Assembly: GCA_002388665.1 (NCBI GenBank)
Contig: DGMY01000075.1
Span: 30,502-94,501, forward strand
Direction: 5' to 3'
Length of the DNA: 64,000 nucleotides
From: Opitutia bacterium UBA4506
GTDB taxonomy: Bacteria; Verrucomicrobiota; Verrucomicrobiia; Opitutales; Puniceicoccaceae
In this document: piece by piece, positions 1 to 9,324 of the stretch
Position numbering within the stretch: the first letter of the stretch is position 1
Layout of the letters: each line of letters starts with the position of its first letter
Position numbers and translations under genes: made by a program
The notes under the pieces: generated by a model
What the model saw: only the letters and a program-made list of their open reading frames with translations
Told to the model about the DNA's origin: nothing
Databases searched by the model: none

Positions 1-112
1 GTTCGGGGGGAGATCACGGGATAACCGCTATCCGACTGCCCGCTCCTACGCTCCCCGATTCGCTGAATCGAGGCTACCAATCAGGTTCGACTCAAACCTG
101 CCTGCTCCACAC
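1..112. other. Non-coding stretch downstream of rpoC
   Basis: I see no gene here. Two small inverted repeats are visible: CGATTC/GAATCG at 56-70 (3-nt loop) and CAGGTT/AACCTG at 82-100 (7-nt loop). Neither has a T-run and neither folds as a tRNA. They may belong to the 3' region of a gene outside the window. Confidence 0.5.
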
Positions 113-147
113 AAAAAAGGCGCTCCTCCGAAATGGAGAAGCGCCTT
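113..147 (-). terminator. Rho-independent terminator of the rpoBC operon
   Basis: Read on the minus strand, a 13-bp stem (AAGGCGCTTCTCC with GGAGGAGCGCCTT, one G-T pair, 5-nt loop) is followed by six T residues. It lies 30 bp after the rpoC stop codon. It is the only strong U-tract terminator at the end of this cluster, so it probably ends the long transcript that includes rpoBC. Confidence 0.9.
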
Positions 148-176
148 GTTTAAAATTCTACGAGAGATCGTAGCGG

Positions 177-3100
177 TTAGACCGCTTGCTCACTGGTCTC
201 TTCCTCGGACTCTTCGGCTTCCGCCTCAAGACCCAAGGTGTCGATCGTCAAGTGACGATAGGCTGGGAGACCCGAACCGGCAGGGATGAGATTCCCCATG
301 ATCACGTTCTCCTTGAAGCCCTTCAGGTCGTCGGACTTGCCCAGAGTCGCAGCGTCGGTGAGGACACGGGTGGTTTCCTGGAAGGATGCCGCCGAGATGA
401 AGCTCTCCGTTTCGATAGATGCCTTGGTGATCCCGAGCAGTACTGGTTCCGCTTCGGCAGGTTTACCACCGGCTTCTTCCAAACGTTCGTTTTCTTCCAT
501 GAAGGTGAAGCGGTCGATTTGTTCACCCCAGAAGAACTCGGAGTCACCTGGATCAGTGATACGGACCTTACGCAACATCTGCGAGAGAATGACCTCGATG
601 TGCTTATCGTTGATAGTCACCCCTTGGAGACGGTACACCTTTTGGATCTCAGTCAGGAGGTATTCCTGAACTGCATTCGGTCCAAGAATTTCCAACATCT
701 CGTGAGGATCAGCCGCACCTTCAGTCAGGTGTTGCCCCTTGGTTACGTAGTCCCCTGGTTGGACGATCAGGTGCTTGCCGTGTGGGATGAGGTGTTCTTC
801 TGTTTCCTCATCATCCTTGGTGATTCCGTCGTTAGCGACTTCATCGGCATCCTTCTTCGTAACGAAGAGACGGCGTTTACCGCGAACGGTACCAGAGATC
901 ACAACACGACCGTCGATCTTGGCCATGTCAGCTGCTTCCTTCGGGCGACGAGCCTCAAAGAGCTCGGCAACACGAGGTAGACCACCGGTAATGTCCTGTG
1001 TTTTGGACGCCTGACGAGGGGTCTTGGCAAGCCAACCACCACGATCTACATCGTCACCTTCTTCGACCACAATCTGGGCACCAACCGGAATCGCATAGGT
1101 AGCGATTTCCTTATCAGCTTCGTCCAGGATGAGGACCTGAGGATTCAAGTCTTCCTTGTGCTCGATAACAACGTTGGTAATACCCTGGGACTCAGGATCC
1201 TGCTCCCGCTTGATGGTTACCCCTGGGATCATGTCCCGGAAGCCAATCTTACCGGCCTTTTCCGAAAGAATCGGAACACTGTGAGGGTCCCATGCGGCCA
1301 AGAGTGTTCCAGCCTCTGCTGATTCACCATCGGAAACAAAGAGGATCGATCCCACTGGAATCTTGTAGTTCTCCAGCTCTTTGTCGTTCTCATCGGTCAC
1401 CGTGATGGAACCTGTCTTGTTCAGAACAACATATCGCCCGTCTGCGGTCTCTACCTTACGGAGGTCTTCCGAATAGTTGATCTTACCACCCTTACGGATG
1501 ACGATCTTCGGATCACGCAAGACCTGGCTCGCAATACCACCAATGTGGAAGGTACGCATGGTCAGCTGGGTTCCCGGCTCACCAATCGATTGCGCGGCAA
1601 TAATACCAACTGCAGTTCCGATCTCAACGGTTCGGCTGGACGCCGGGTTGATTCCGTACTCCTTGGCGGTAATTCCGTCGCGCTGACGAGTGGTCAAAGG
1701 CGAGAGGATCTTCAGACGCTCGATACCGAGAGTCTCGATCTGCTTACCAACAGCCTCACCAATCTGCTCACCAGCTTTGACCAGCATTTGAGAAGGTTCG
1801 GTTGGGTTGGGAACGTCTTCCGCAGAAGTACGTCCAACGATCCGTTCAGCAAGACCCACAATGGTTTCGTCACCATCCATGATCGCCCGCTTCCAGATAC
1901 CATTACGGTTTCCGTCATCTTCGCAGGTTGTGATGCAGTCCATCGCAACGTCGCAAAGTTTACGGGTCAGGTAACCGGCGTCAGCAGTCTTCAACGCAGT
2001 ATCCGCCAATCCCTTACGGGCACCGTGCGTCGAGATGAAGTACTCGAGAACGGTCAGACCTTCACGGAAGGACGAAAGAATCGGACGCTCAATGATGTCA
2101 CCGGATGGTTTCGCCATCAGACCACGTTGTCCGCAGAGCTGACGAACCTGCTGTTTATTACCACGAGCACCGGAGTGCATCATGAGATAAACCGGATTCA
2201 CCTTGTCGACAGTCGAATTGGCCTCGAGTCCGGTATATACCGCCTCTGCAATGTCATCGGTGAGCTTCGACCAGATCGCGATGATCTTATTGTAACGCTC
2301 GCCCGGAGTCAGCTGCCCCTTTCGGTACTGCTTTTCCACTCCGTCGATCTGCTTCCGAGCTTCAGAAATCATCTTTGGCTTCGAAGGTGGGATGATCATA
2401 TCATCGATCCCGATCGAGATCCCGGCACGGGTCGCAGTCTTGAATCCGACTTCCTTTAGACGGTCGAGTGTCTCAATCGTCTCTTCCTGACCAGTTTGCT
2501 GGTAGGTCGCGAGGATGAGGTCACCCAGCTTACCCTTGGGAGCAAGCTCGTTGTAATAACCGACTTCGTCCGGCCAGATCGTGTTAAAGATCACCCGTCC
2601 AACCGTAGTCCGCAGAATCTTCTTCTCCGGCTTACCAAAGGTTGTCTTCTTGCCGTAGTCAGGATTGCGAATGTCGATCCAGTCATGCTTCCGGAGAACG
2701 TGTTCCGCCTCCGCAACCATCACTTCTTCGACACTACCCATCAATGGGACATGCTTACCCTCTTCCGGCAACTCCTTGGGCTCCATTGAGAGGTAGTAGG
2801 AACCGAGTACGATGTCCTGAGATGGGGTCAGAATCGGCTTCCCGCTGGAGGGCGAGAAGATGTTATTCGTCGCCATCATCAGCATCTTGGCTTCCATCAC
2901 GGCCTCAATCGAAAGAGGAACGTGGACCGCCATTTGGTCACCGTCAAAGTCCGCGTTGTAAGCGGTACAAACGAGCGGGTGAACCCGGATCGCATCACCT
3001 TCAATGAGAACCGGCTCGAATGCCTGGATAGACAAGCGGTGAAGCGTAGGCGCACGATTCAAAAGAACCGGATGCCCCTTGGTCACCTCTTCCAAAATAT

Positions 3101-4334
3101 CCCAAACTTCCGGCGAGCGCTTCTCGATCATCTTACGAGCACCGCGGACAGTGTGGACGAAGCCCAACTCCTTGAGGCGGCGAATGATGAACGGTTCAAA
3201 GAGAACCAAAGCCATCTTCTTCGGCAAACCACACTGGCTCAGCTTGAGCTCTGGACCGATGACGATCACGGATCGACCGGAGTAATCCACACGCTTACCA
3301 AGCAAGTTCTGACGGAAACGACCCTGTTTCCCCTTCAGCATGTCACTGAGGGACTTCAAGGGGCGGTTCCCGGCACCAGTCACTGCACGGCCATGACGTC
3401 CGTTGTCGAACAACGCATCGACAGCTTCCTGCAGCATGCGCTTTTCATTGTGGATGATCACATCCGGAGTCTTCAGTTGGAGAAGATTCCGCAACCGGTT
3501 GTTCCGGTTGATCACCCGACGGTACAAGTCGTTCAAGTCCGAAGTCGCAAAGCGACCCCCTTCAAGAGGAACGAGAGGACGCAGATCCGGTGGAATCACA
3601 GGCAGTACCTGGAGAACCATCCAAGTCGGGTTTGAGCCCGATTCGATGAACCCCTGGATGACCTTGAGACGCTTCGAAAGCTTCTTCTTGATCTGCTTCG
3701 AGCGGGTAGCGTGCATCTGCTCGTGGAGTTCGTCCACGAGAGGCTCGAGTTCCATCGTACCGAGAACTTCGTGTACGGCCTCTGCACCCATCTTAGCGAC
3801 AAATGCATCTTCACCGTACTCATCCTGCGCCTGTAAGTACTCTTGCTCGGTGAGCAATTGCTTCAGTTCGAGGGGAGTCCGGCCCGGATCGGTCACCATG
3901 TAGTTCTCGTAATAGACCACGCGCTCAAGGCTACGGGCCGTCATATCGAGCAACAGACCGAGTCGACTCGGCATGCTCTTCAAGAACCAGATGTGTGTGA
4001 CCGGTACCGCCAGGTCGATGTGACCCATGCGTTCACGGCGCACGCGGGATACGGTAACTTCGACACCGCAACGTTCGCAAACGGTGTCCTTGTATTTGAT
4101 CCCTTTATACTTTCCGCATCCGCACTCGTAATCCCGAACAGGTCCAAAAATCCGCTGACAGAACAATCCGCCGACCTCCGGTTTGAAGGTACGATAATTG
4201 ATGGTTTCCGGGTTCCGAACTTCTCCACTACTCCATTCACGGATAGAATCGGGGGAAGCGATCGAAATCGATACGCTGTTGTAAAGTTCCTCGGGCTCAG
4301 CAGATGCTGATCCACTTCGTTCTTCCATACTCAT
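177..4334 (-). CDS. rpoC: DNA-directed RNA polymerase subunit beta'
   Basis: Encodes the 1385-residue beta' subunit, which carries the catalytic Mg site of RNA polymerase. The N-terminal zinc site is intact (Cys71, Cys73, Cys86, Cys89). The catalytic NADFDGDQ motif is at residues 460-467 and the trigger loop (TMRTFHIGG) at about 925-933. The second zinc site is unusual: the segment at about 877-896, where E. coli beta' has three cysteines, reads SPLTTRQRDGITAKEYG and has none. The partner segment near 800-804 has two cysteines at shifted positions. The gene follows rpoB by 23 bp and is the last gene of the cluster. Identity is certain; loss of zinc site 2 is read directly from the translation. 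Confidence 0.99.
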   Translation of the reverse strand: MSMEERSGSASAEPEELYNSVSISIASPDSIREWSSGEVRNPETINYRTFKPEVGGLFCQRIFGPVRDYECGCGKYKGIKYKDTVCERCGVEVTVSRVRRERMGHIDLAVPVTHIWFLKSMPSRLGLLLDMTARSLERVVYYENYMVTDPGRTPLELKQLLTEQEYLQAQDEYGEDAFVAKMGAEAVHEVLGTMELEPLVDELHEQMHATRSKQIKKKLSKRLKVIQGFIESGSNPTWMVLQVLPVIPPDLRPLVPLEGGRFATSDLNDLYRRVINRNNRLRNLLQLKTPDVIIHNEKRMLQEAVDALFDNGRHGRAVTGAGNRPLKSLSDMLKGKQGRFRQNLLGKRVDYSGRSVIVIGPELKLSQCGLPKKMALVLFEPFIIRRLKELGFVHTVRGARKMIEKRSPEVWDILEEVTKGHPVLLNRAPTLHRLSIQAFEPVLIEGDAIRVHPLVCTAYNADFDGDQMAVHVPLSIEAVMEAKMLMMATNNIFSPSSGKPILTPSQDIVLGSYYLSMEPKELPEEGKHVPLMGSVEEVMVAEAEHVLRKHDWIDIRNPDYGKKTTFGKPEKKILRTTVGRVIFNTIWPDEVGYYNELAPKGKLGDLILATYQQTGQEETIETLDRLKEVGFKTATRAGISIGIDDMIIPPSKPKMISEARKQIDGVEKQYRKGQLTPGERYNKIIAIWSKLTDDIAEAVYTGLEANSTVDKVNPVYLMMHSGARGNKQQVRQLCGQRGLMAKPSGDIIERPILSSFREGLTVLEYFISTHGARKGLADTALKTADAGYLTRKLCDVAMDCITTCEDDGNRNGIWKRAIMDGDETIVGLAERIVGRTSAEDVPNPTEPSQMLVKAGEQIGEAVGKQIETLGIERLKILSPLTTRQRDGITAKEYGINPASSRTVEIGTAVGIIAAQSIGEPGTQLTMRTFHIGGIASQVLRDPKIVIRKGGKINYSEDLRKVETADGRYVVLNKTGSITVTDENDKELENYKIPVGSILFVSDGESAEAGTLLAAWDPHSVPILSEKAGKIGFRDMIPGVTIKREQDPESQGITNVVIEHKEDLNPQVLILDEADKEIATYAIPVGAQIVVEEGDDVDRGGWLAKTPRQASKTQDITGGLPRVAELFEARRPKEAADMAKIDGRVVISGTVRGKRRLFVTKKDADEVANDGITKDDEETEEHLIPHGKHLIVQPGDYVTKGQHLTEGAADPHEMLEILGPNAVQEYLLTEIQKVYRLQGVTINDKHIEVILSQMLRKVRITDPGDSEFFWGEQIDRFTFMEENERLEEAGGKPAEAEPVLLGITKASIETESFISAASFQETTRVLTDAATLGKSDDLKGFKENVIMGNLIPAGSGLPAYRHLTIDTLGLEAEAEESEEETSEQAV

Positions 4335-4357
4335 GACAATTCCTTTTCCGGTTACGA

Positions 4358-7300
4358 TTACAGCGACATGGTTACTTTGCCGCGCTTAACGTCGAGGCAG
4401 AGGCTCTTAATTTCCTTCATCAAAACGTTGAAGGACTGCGGAGTTCCAGCCGATAGACTTCGATCACCCTTAACGAGTGATTCGTAGATCTTCGTCCGGC
4501 CCTGAACATCGTCAGATTTAACCGTTAGCAGTTCCTGCAGCGTGTAGGCGGCACCATAGGCTTCCAGCGCCCAAACTTCCATTTCTCCGAAACGCTGACC
4601 ACCGTATTGAGCCTTACCACCCAACGGTTGCTGGGTGATCAAGCTGTACGGACCAACCGCACGGGCGTGGATCTTCTCGGCGACCAAGTGATTCAGTTTC
4701 AACATGTAGATGTAACCGACCACGACTTCCTGATCGAGCTCCTCACAGGTTTGTCCGTCAATCAACATACTCTTACCACTATCGGGCAAGCCCGCGTCGC
4801 GAAGGTATTGACGAACCTTATCCTCGGGAATCCCGTCGAAAATCGGAGTCGCTACTTTAATGCCGAGCTTCTTACAGGCCCAACCGAGGTGGGTCTCAAG
4901 AACCTGTCCAACATTCATTCGACTTGGCACCCCTAGTGGGTTCAAGCAGATTTCAATGGGAGTCCCATCCGGAAGGAAGGGCATGTCTTCTTCAGGAACA
5001 ATGCGGGCAACAACCCCCTTATTCCCGTGACGACCAGCCATTTTATCTCCGACCTGAATCTTGCGCTTCGTGGCAACGTAGACCTTCACGCTCTTGATGA
5101 CGCCCTGCTCGAGGTCGTCACCCTGCTCGACTGCCGAAATGCGGCGATCGCGATCCGATTCAATTTCGTCGAACTTCGTTTGGAAGCTCTTAACGATTTC
5201 CATGATCTTGATCCGTACTGGAGAAGGATCAATCTCGATGTGCTTGGAAACCTGAGCCAACTTACGAAGCAGAGTCTTCGTGATCTTCCGGTTCGCAGGG
5301 ATGATGAGATCTCCGGTTTCGGAGTTCTTCACGTCCAATGGAATCTTCTCCCCGAGAAGGATATTCGAGAGAGACTCGGTCAGTTCTTCGCGCAGGCGCT
5401 CGTACTGTACCTTGTAATCCTCGTTGATCTTCTTCTTCTGACGGTTCCGATCCGAAGCGGAAAGCTTCTCTGGCTCACCTTCTACCCGTGTAGAGACCTT
5501 TACGTCCATCACGATTCCGGTGACACCCGAAGGAACGATCAGCGAAGAGTCCTTAACGTCGGCAGCTTTCTCACCGAAAATCGCACGAAGAAGTTTTTCT
5601 TCAGGAGCGAGTTCAGTTTCGCTTTTCGGAGTGATCTTACCGACGAGGATGTCGCCGGGCTTCACTTCCGCACCCACGCGGATCACACCGTTGTGGTCGA
5701 GGTTACGCAATGCTTCCTCACCCACGTTCGGGATATCATAGGTAATTTCTTCCGGTCCGAGCTTGGTATCACGGGCAGTCACTTCGAAGTCCTCTATGTG
5801 AATCGAGGTGAAGATGTCGTCCTTGATCATTTTCTCACTCAGAAGAATCGCATCCTCAAAGTTGTAACCATTCCAAGGCATGAAGGCCACGAGAACATTC
5901 CGACCGATAGCGAGGTCACCCTTCTCGGTCGCAGCACCGTCAGCCAACAATGTGCCCGGCTCAACCACCTGGCCCTTGTAGACCCGTGGTTGTTGGTTAA
6001 AGCAAGTTCCTGCGTTTGAACGGAGGAATTTGCGCAATTGGTAAACGTAAACGCCCTTATTGAGGTCGCTCTTCGGGTTACGAAGGAGCTTGGGACTCGC
6101 TTCGCCGTCTTCCGTGATGATGATCCGACGCGCGTCCACCGAGGCGACAATCCCGTTGGCTTCCGCCCGGATCACTGTCTTGGAATCGCTTGCAACACGC
6201 CCTTCAATTCCTGTTCCCACAAACGGTGCTTCCGTCTGAAGGAGAGGAACGCCTTGGCGTTGCATGTTCGATCCCATGAGCGCACGGTTCGCATCATCGT
6301 GCTCGAGGAACGGGATGAGCCCCGCCGCAACGGAAACCACCTGTTTCGGTGACACGTCCATGTAGTCGACGCGATCCCCTTCACATTCCAAGATTTGGTC
6401 ACGGAACCGGCAAGTCACCTTACCGACAAAATTACCTTCGTCATCCAACTGGGAATTTGCCTGCGCAATGACGTGCGGCTCCTCCTGGTCGGCATTCAAG
6501 TAAACAACGTCATCGGAAACCCGACCGTCCTTCACAACACGGAATGGAGTTTCAATGAAACCAAACTCGTTCACCTTCGAGTAAATCGAAAGCGAGTTGA
6601 TCAAACCAATGTTTGGTCCTTCCGGTGTCTCAATCGGGCAAATACGACCGTAGTGACTCGGGTGAACGTCTCGCACTTCGAAACCAGCGCGCTCACGATT
6701 CAGACCACCCGGCCCGAGAGCCGACAGACGACGTTTGTGCGTCAACTCTGCAAGAGGGTTGATTTGGTCCATGAACTGCGAGAGCTGACTCCGAGCGAAG
6801 AAATCACGGATCACCGTGCTCAATGCTTTCGGATTGATCAGCTTCTGCGGCATGATCGAGTCGACACTTTGGTCGAGGAGAGTCATGCGTTCTTTGACCA
6901 ACCGCTCTGTACGAGCCAATCCAATACGGCATTGGTTCGCAAGGAGCTCACCAACAGTACGAACACGACGACTACCGAGATGGTCAATATCGTCAACATA
7001 CCCTTCGCCCCGCTTCAACTTAATGAGATAGCGAGTGGATTCGACGATGTCTTCCACGTTCACAACCCGGTTTTCCAGGTCAGTCGAAAGATTCAACTTT
7101 TGGTTGATCTTGTAGCGTCCCACACGTCCAAGGTCATACCGTTTTGGATCTTGCAGGAGGCGCTTCAACAACGCTTTCGCATTTGCTGTTGTGGGAGGCT
7201 CGCCAGGACGCAGGCGCTTGTAAATATCTTTGAGCGCTTCCTCGTCATTGCGGGTCGGATCCTTCTTCAAGCAACGAACAATCAGTCCGTCGTCCGAAGT

Positions 7301-8125
7301 GGTGTCGATCACCGAGATCTTGGCGATACCCGCTTTTTCGAAGGAGCGAATCGTGGTCTTGGTCAGCGGCTCAAATGCGCGGGCCAACACAACACCGCGA
7401 TCGGCGTCGACAATATCCTCGACGAGAATAAAGTTGGAAACGTTCTCCATCTTGAGCCCTTCGACTACCGAAAGGTCCTGGAGATCGTAGAAAAGGTTAA
7501 GGATGTCGTGGTTCGAGCTGTAACCCATTGCGCGGAGCAATGTAGTGATCAGGAACTTCCGACGACGACGGCGGCGGTCCAGGTAGACGTACAGCAGGTC
7601 GTTTTGATCGAATTGTGCCTCGAGCCAAGTTCCGCGGTCCGGAATGATTCGGAACGAATGCAGCATCTTTCCGCTGGTGTGCTGTGCTTGCTCGAAGCAG
7701 AGACCAGGCGAACGGTGCAACTGAGAGACAATAACGCGCTCTGCGCCATTGATAATGAAGCTTCCGCGAGTTGAAATCATGGGCAATTCACCCATGTAGA
7801 TCTCTTCTTCCTTCATCTGCTCCTCTTCACGGAGAGAGAACTTCACGTAAAGCCCTACAGAGTAGGTTACGCCGTCGCGCAGACATTCGATTTCGGAATA
7901 CTTCGGCTCTGTGAGTTTGTAGCTCGAGAAATCAAGCATGCACCGAGCATCATAACTCTCGATGGGAAAGACATCGCGAAATACGGATTGAAGTCCCACG
8001 TTCTTCCGTTGGCTCGGGGGGACTTCCATTTGCAGAAACTCTTTGAATGAGTCGATCTGGTTTTGGATAAGATTGGGCGGCTCAATGACCTCCTTCAGAC
8101 TTCCGAAATTGATGCGTTCAGACAT
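4358..8125 (-). CDS. rpoB: DNA-directed RNA polymerase subunit beta
   Basis: Encodes the 1255-residue beta subunit, which with beta' forms the polymerase cleft and the rifampicin pocket. Recognisable blocks include the rifampicin-region segment SQLSQFMDQINPLAELTHKRR with RLSALGPGG after it, the GRICPIETPEGPNIGLI block, and the C-terminal KMAGRHGNKGVVA and PLGGKAQYGGQRFGEMEVWALEAYGA blocks. Length is typical for a beta subunit without large lineage insertions. The rifampicin region looks wild type (Asp, His and Ser positions retained). The gene lies 139 bp after rplL, with a GC-rich hairpin in the gap, and 23 bp before rpoC. Confidence 0.99.
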   Translation of the reverse strand: MSERINFGSLKEVIEPPNLIQNQIDSFKEFLQMEVPPSQRKNVGLQSVFRDVFPIESYDARCMLDFSSYKLTEPKYSEIECLRDGVTYSVGLYVKFSLREEEQMKEEEIYMGELPMISTRGSFIINGAERVIVSQLHRSPGLCFEQAQHTSGKMLHSFRIIPDRGTWLEAQFDQNDLLYVYLDRRRRRRKFLITTLLRAMGYSSNHDILNLFYDLQDLSVVEGLKMENVSNFILVEDIVDADRGVVLARAFEPLTKTTIRSFEKAGIAKISVIDTTSDDGLIVRCLKKDPTRNDEEALKDIYKRLRPGEPPTTANAKALLKRLLQDPKRYDLGRVGRYKINQKLNLSTDLENRVVNVEDIVESTRYLIKLKRGEGYVDDIDHLGSRRVRTVGELLANQCRIGLARTERLVKERMTLLDQSVDSIMPQKLINPKALSTVIRDFFARSQLSQFMDQINPLAELTHKRRLSALGPGGLNRERAGFEVRDVHPSHYGRICPIETPEGPNIGLINSLSIYSKVNEFGFIETPFRVVKDGRVSDDVVYLNADQEEPHVIAQANSQLDDEGNFVGKVTCRFRDQILECEGDRVDYMDVSPKQVVSVAAGLIPFLEHDDANRALMGSNMQRQGVPLLQTEAPFVGTGIEGRVASDSKTVIRAEANGIVASVDARRIIITEDGEASPKLLRNPKSDLNKGVYVYQLRKFLRSNAGTCFNQQPRVYKGQVVEPGTLLADGAATEKGDLAIGRNVLVAFMPWNGYNFEDAILLSEKMIKDDIFTSIHIEDFEVTARDTKLGPEEITYDIPNVGEEALRNLDHNGVIRVGAEVKPGDILVGKITPKSETELAPEEKLLRAIFGEKAADVKDSSLIVPSGVTGIVMDVKVSTRVEGEPEKLSASDRNRQKKKINEDYKVQYERLREELTESLSNILLGEKIPLDVKNSETGDLIIPANRKITKTLLRKLAQVSKHIEIDPSPVRIKIMEIVKSFQTKFDEIESDRDRRISAVEQGDDLEQGVIKSVKVYVATKRKIQVGDKMAGRHGNKGVVARIVPEEDMPFLPDGTPIEICLNPLGVPSRMNVGQVLETHLGWACKKLGIKVATPIFDGIPEDKVRQYLRDAGLPDSGKSMLIDGQTCEELDQEVVVGYIYMLKLNHLVAEKIHARAVGPYSLITQQPLGGKAQYGGQRFGEMEVWALEAYGAAYTLQELLTVKSDDVQGRTKIYESLVKGDRSLSAGTPQSFNVLMKEIKSLCLDVKRGKVTMSL

Positions 8126-8202
8126 GATGGCGTTTGTGGTGCGGACAGGTTAGCGTAGATCCGAGGTGCCGGCGGAATGGCCGACTTTTAGAAACAGTAC
8201 AG

Positions 8203-8225
8203 CCGCGCGGGAAATACCCGCGCGG
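8203..8225 (-). promoter_or_regulatory. GC-rich hairpin between rplL and rpoB (likely attenuator or processing site)
   Basis: A perfect 9-bp stem (CCGCGCGGG/CCCGCGCGG, 5-nt loop) sits midway in the rplL-rpoB gap. On the transcribed strand no U-tract follows, so it is not a classical terminator. In E. coli the equivalent gap holds a partial attenuator and an RNase III site that lower rpoBC expression relative to the ribosomal genes. A similar role here is inferred from position. Confidence 0.5.
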
Positions 8226-8264
8226 TCTGACTGGAATTCGTTCTGTAAGAAAGAGCTTACGATG

Positions 8265-8648
8265 TTATTTGACCTCCACCTTGGCACCGGCGGCTTCAAG
8301 CTTCTTCTTGATTTCTTCCGCGTCGTCCTTCGTGGTGGCTTCTTTGACAGGCTTAGGGGCACCTTCAACCAGTTCTTTAGCTTCCTTGAGCCCAAGACCG
8401 GTGATAGCGCGAATTTCCTTAATAACAGCAATCTTATTGCCGCCGAAGTCGGCCAGGATGACGTCAAATTCATCCTTTTCTTCTTCTGCAGGTGCATCGC
8501 CGCCAGCAGCGCCACCAGCCGCGATCGCGACAGGAGCAGCGGCGCTAACGCCCCATTTTTCTTCCAGTTCCTTAACGAGTCCTGCGATGTCGAGGACTGT
8601 CTGGGAGCTGAGCCATTCAATTACGTCTTCTTTAGTGATATCTGCCAT
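8265..8648 (-). CDS. rplL: 50S ribosomal protein L7/L12
   Basis: Encodes a 127-residue stalk protein. An N-terminal dimerisation domain (about 1-35) is followed by an Ala/Gly-rich hinge (about 36-57). The C-terminal factor-binding domain contains the family segment KIAVIKEIRAITGLGLKEAK. The stalk recruits EF-Tu, EF-G and other GTPases. The start is fixed by a strong AGGAGG site (minus strand, 8659-8654) five bases upstream of the ATG. That site can be masked by an upstream complementary segment (see the regulatory entry). The gene is downstream of rplJ, as in most bacteria. Confidence 0.98.
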   Translation of the reverse strand: MADITKEDVIEWLSSQTVLDIAGLVKELEEKWGVSAAAPVAIAAGGAAGGDAPAEEEKDEFDVILADFGGNKIAVIKEIRAITGLGLKEAKELVEGAPKPVKEATTKDDAEEIKKKLEAAGAKVEVK

Positions 8649-8652
8649 AATT

Positions 8653-8714
8653 ACCTCCTGAGCGGATAGCGATCAATTCGATCTGTTTAAGGAGGTGGTT
8701 ACCCCCTATCCGCT
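8653..8714 (-). promoter_or_regulatory. Candidate translational switch at the rplL ribosome-binding site
   Basis: The rplJ-rplL gap can form two crossing pairings on the mRNA strand. Pairing 1 is a perfect 9-bp stem, AGCGGATAG (8714-8706) with CTATCCGCT (8669-8661). Pairing 2 joins ACCTCCT (8696-8690), inside the loop of pairing 1, with AGGAGGT (8659-8653), which is the rplL Shine-Dalgarno sequence. Pairing 2 would hide the ribosome-binding site. Pairing 1 alone leaves it free. Both together would be a pseudoknot. Seen by eye; function is inferred. Confidence 0.5.
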
Positions 8715-8782
8715 TCACTCTTGGTTATCGGTTGTGTATTGTGTGTTCTTTCCTCCCAAAGGCCAATGGCCTCCGGAAAAAA

Positions 8783-9301
8783 TCAGTTGGCGTCGCCCTT
8801 GTCGGCGTAGGCCTTGAGGACATTGACCACGCTTTGTGGTACCGCGTTGACCACGGTAACGAAACGCTGCGCAGGTGTGTTGAGTAGTGAGAGGAACTTC
8901 GCACGGAGTTCGTCCAGACCCGGTAGGTCGGCGAGCTCGAGAAGCGAATTCGAATCAACGGCTTGGTCACCGAGGATTCCCACTTTCATCTCTACCTTCT
9001 CTTTGTCCTTGAAAAACTTTTTGAGAACTTTTGCGACGCCAGAAGGATTGTCTCCTCCTACGATGATCGCGGTCGGTCCGTTCAACCATTCCTGAAGGTC
9101 GGGTTTTTCGCGACGTCGCAGGGCAAGGTTCAAAATGCTGTTTTTGACAACGTGAAATTCCGCGTTCTCTGCTGCGAGAGAAGTACGGAGCGCTTCCGTT
9201 TCTTCAACGGTGATGCGCTCGTAGTTTGTCAGGAATACGTATTCGGATTTGTCGAGGTGTTGGTCGACTTCTTGTACGAGTAAATCTTTTTCCGGTCTCA
9301 T
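8783..9301 (-). CDS. rplJ: 50S ribosomal protein L10
   Basis: Encodes a 172-residue protein that anchors L7/L12 dimers to the 23S rRNA to form the ribosomal stalk. The N-terminal part matches the family (MRPEKDLLVQEV, then the segment around NYERITVEETEALR). The C-terminal region (about 130-172) is the helical tail that binds L7/L12. It starts 23 bp after rplA. This leaves no room there for a long L10-type autoregulatory leader such as the one before E. coli rplJ. The long 134-bp gap is instead downstream, before rplL. Confidence 0.97.
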   Translation of the reverse strand: MRPEKDLLVQEVDQHLDKSEYVFLTNYERITVEETEALRTSLAAENAEFHVVKNSILNLALRRREKPDLQEWLNGPTAIIVGGDNPSGVAKVLKKFFKDKEKVEMKVGILGDQAVDSNSLLELADLPGLDELRAKFLSLLNTPAQRFVTVVNAVPQSVVNVLKAYADKGDAN

Positions 9302-9324
9302 TGGAAATCTCTCCTAGGGATGTA

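Noticed and set aside
82..100. T-arm-like hairpin (CAGGTT/AACCTG with GGTTCGA)
   Set aside because: No matching acceptor or anticodon arm on either strand, so not a tRNA.
186..4310. Many long open frames antisense to rpoC
   Set aside because: They follow the codon bias of rpoC in other frames, have no family-like sequence, and overlap an unmistakable gene over its full length.
4607..7774. Open frames up to 459 residues antisense to rpoB
   Set aside because: They are shadow frames of rpoB with no start signal, no domain and no conserved-looking composition.
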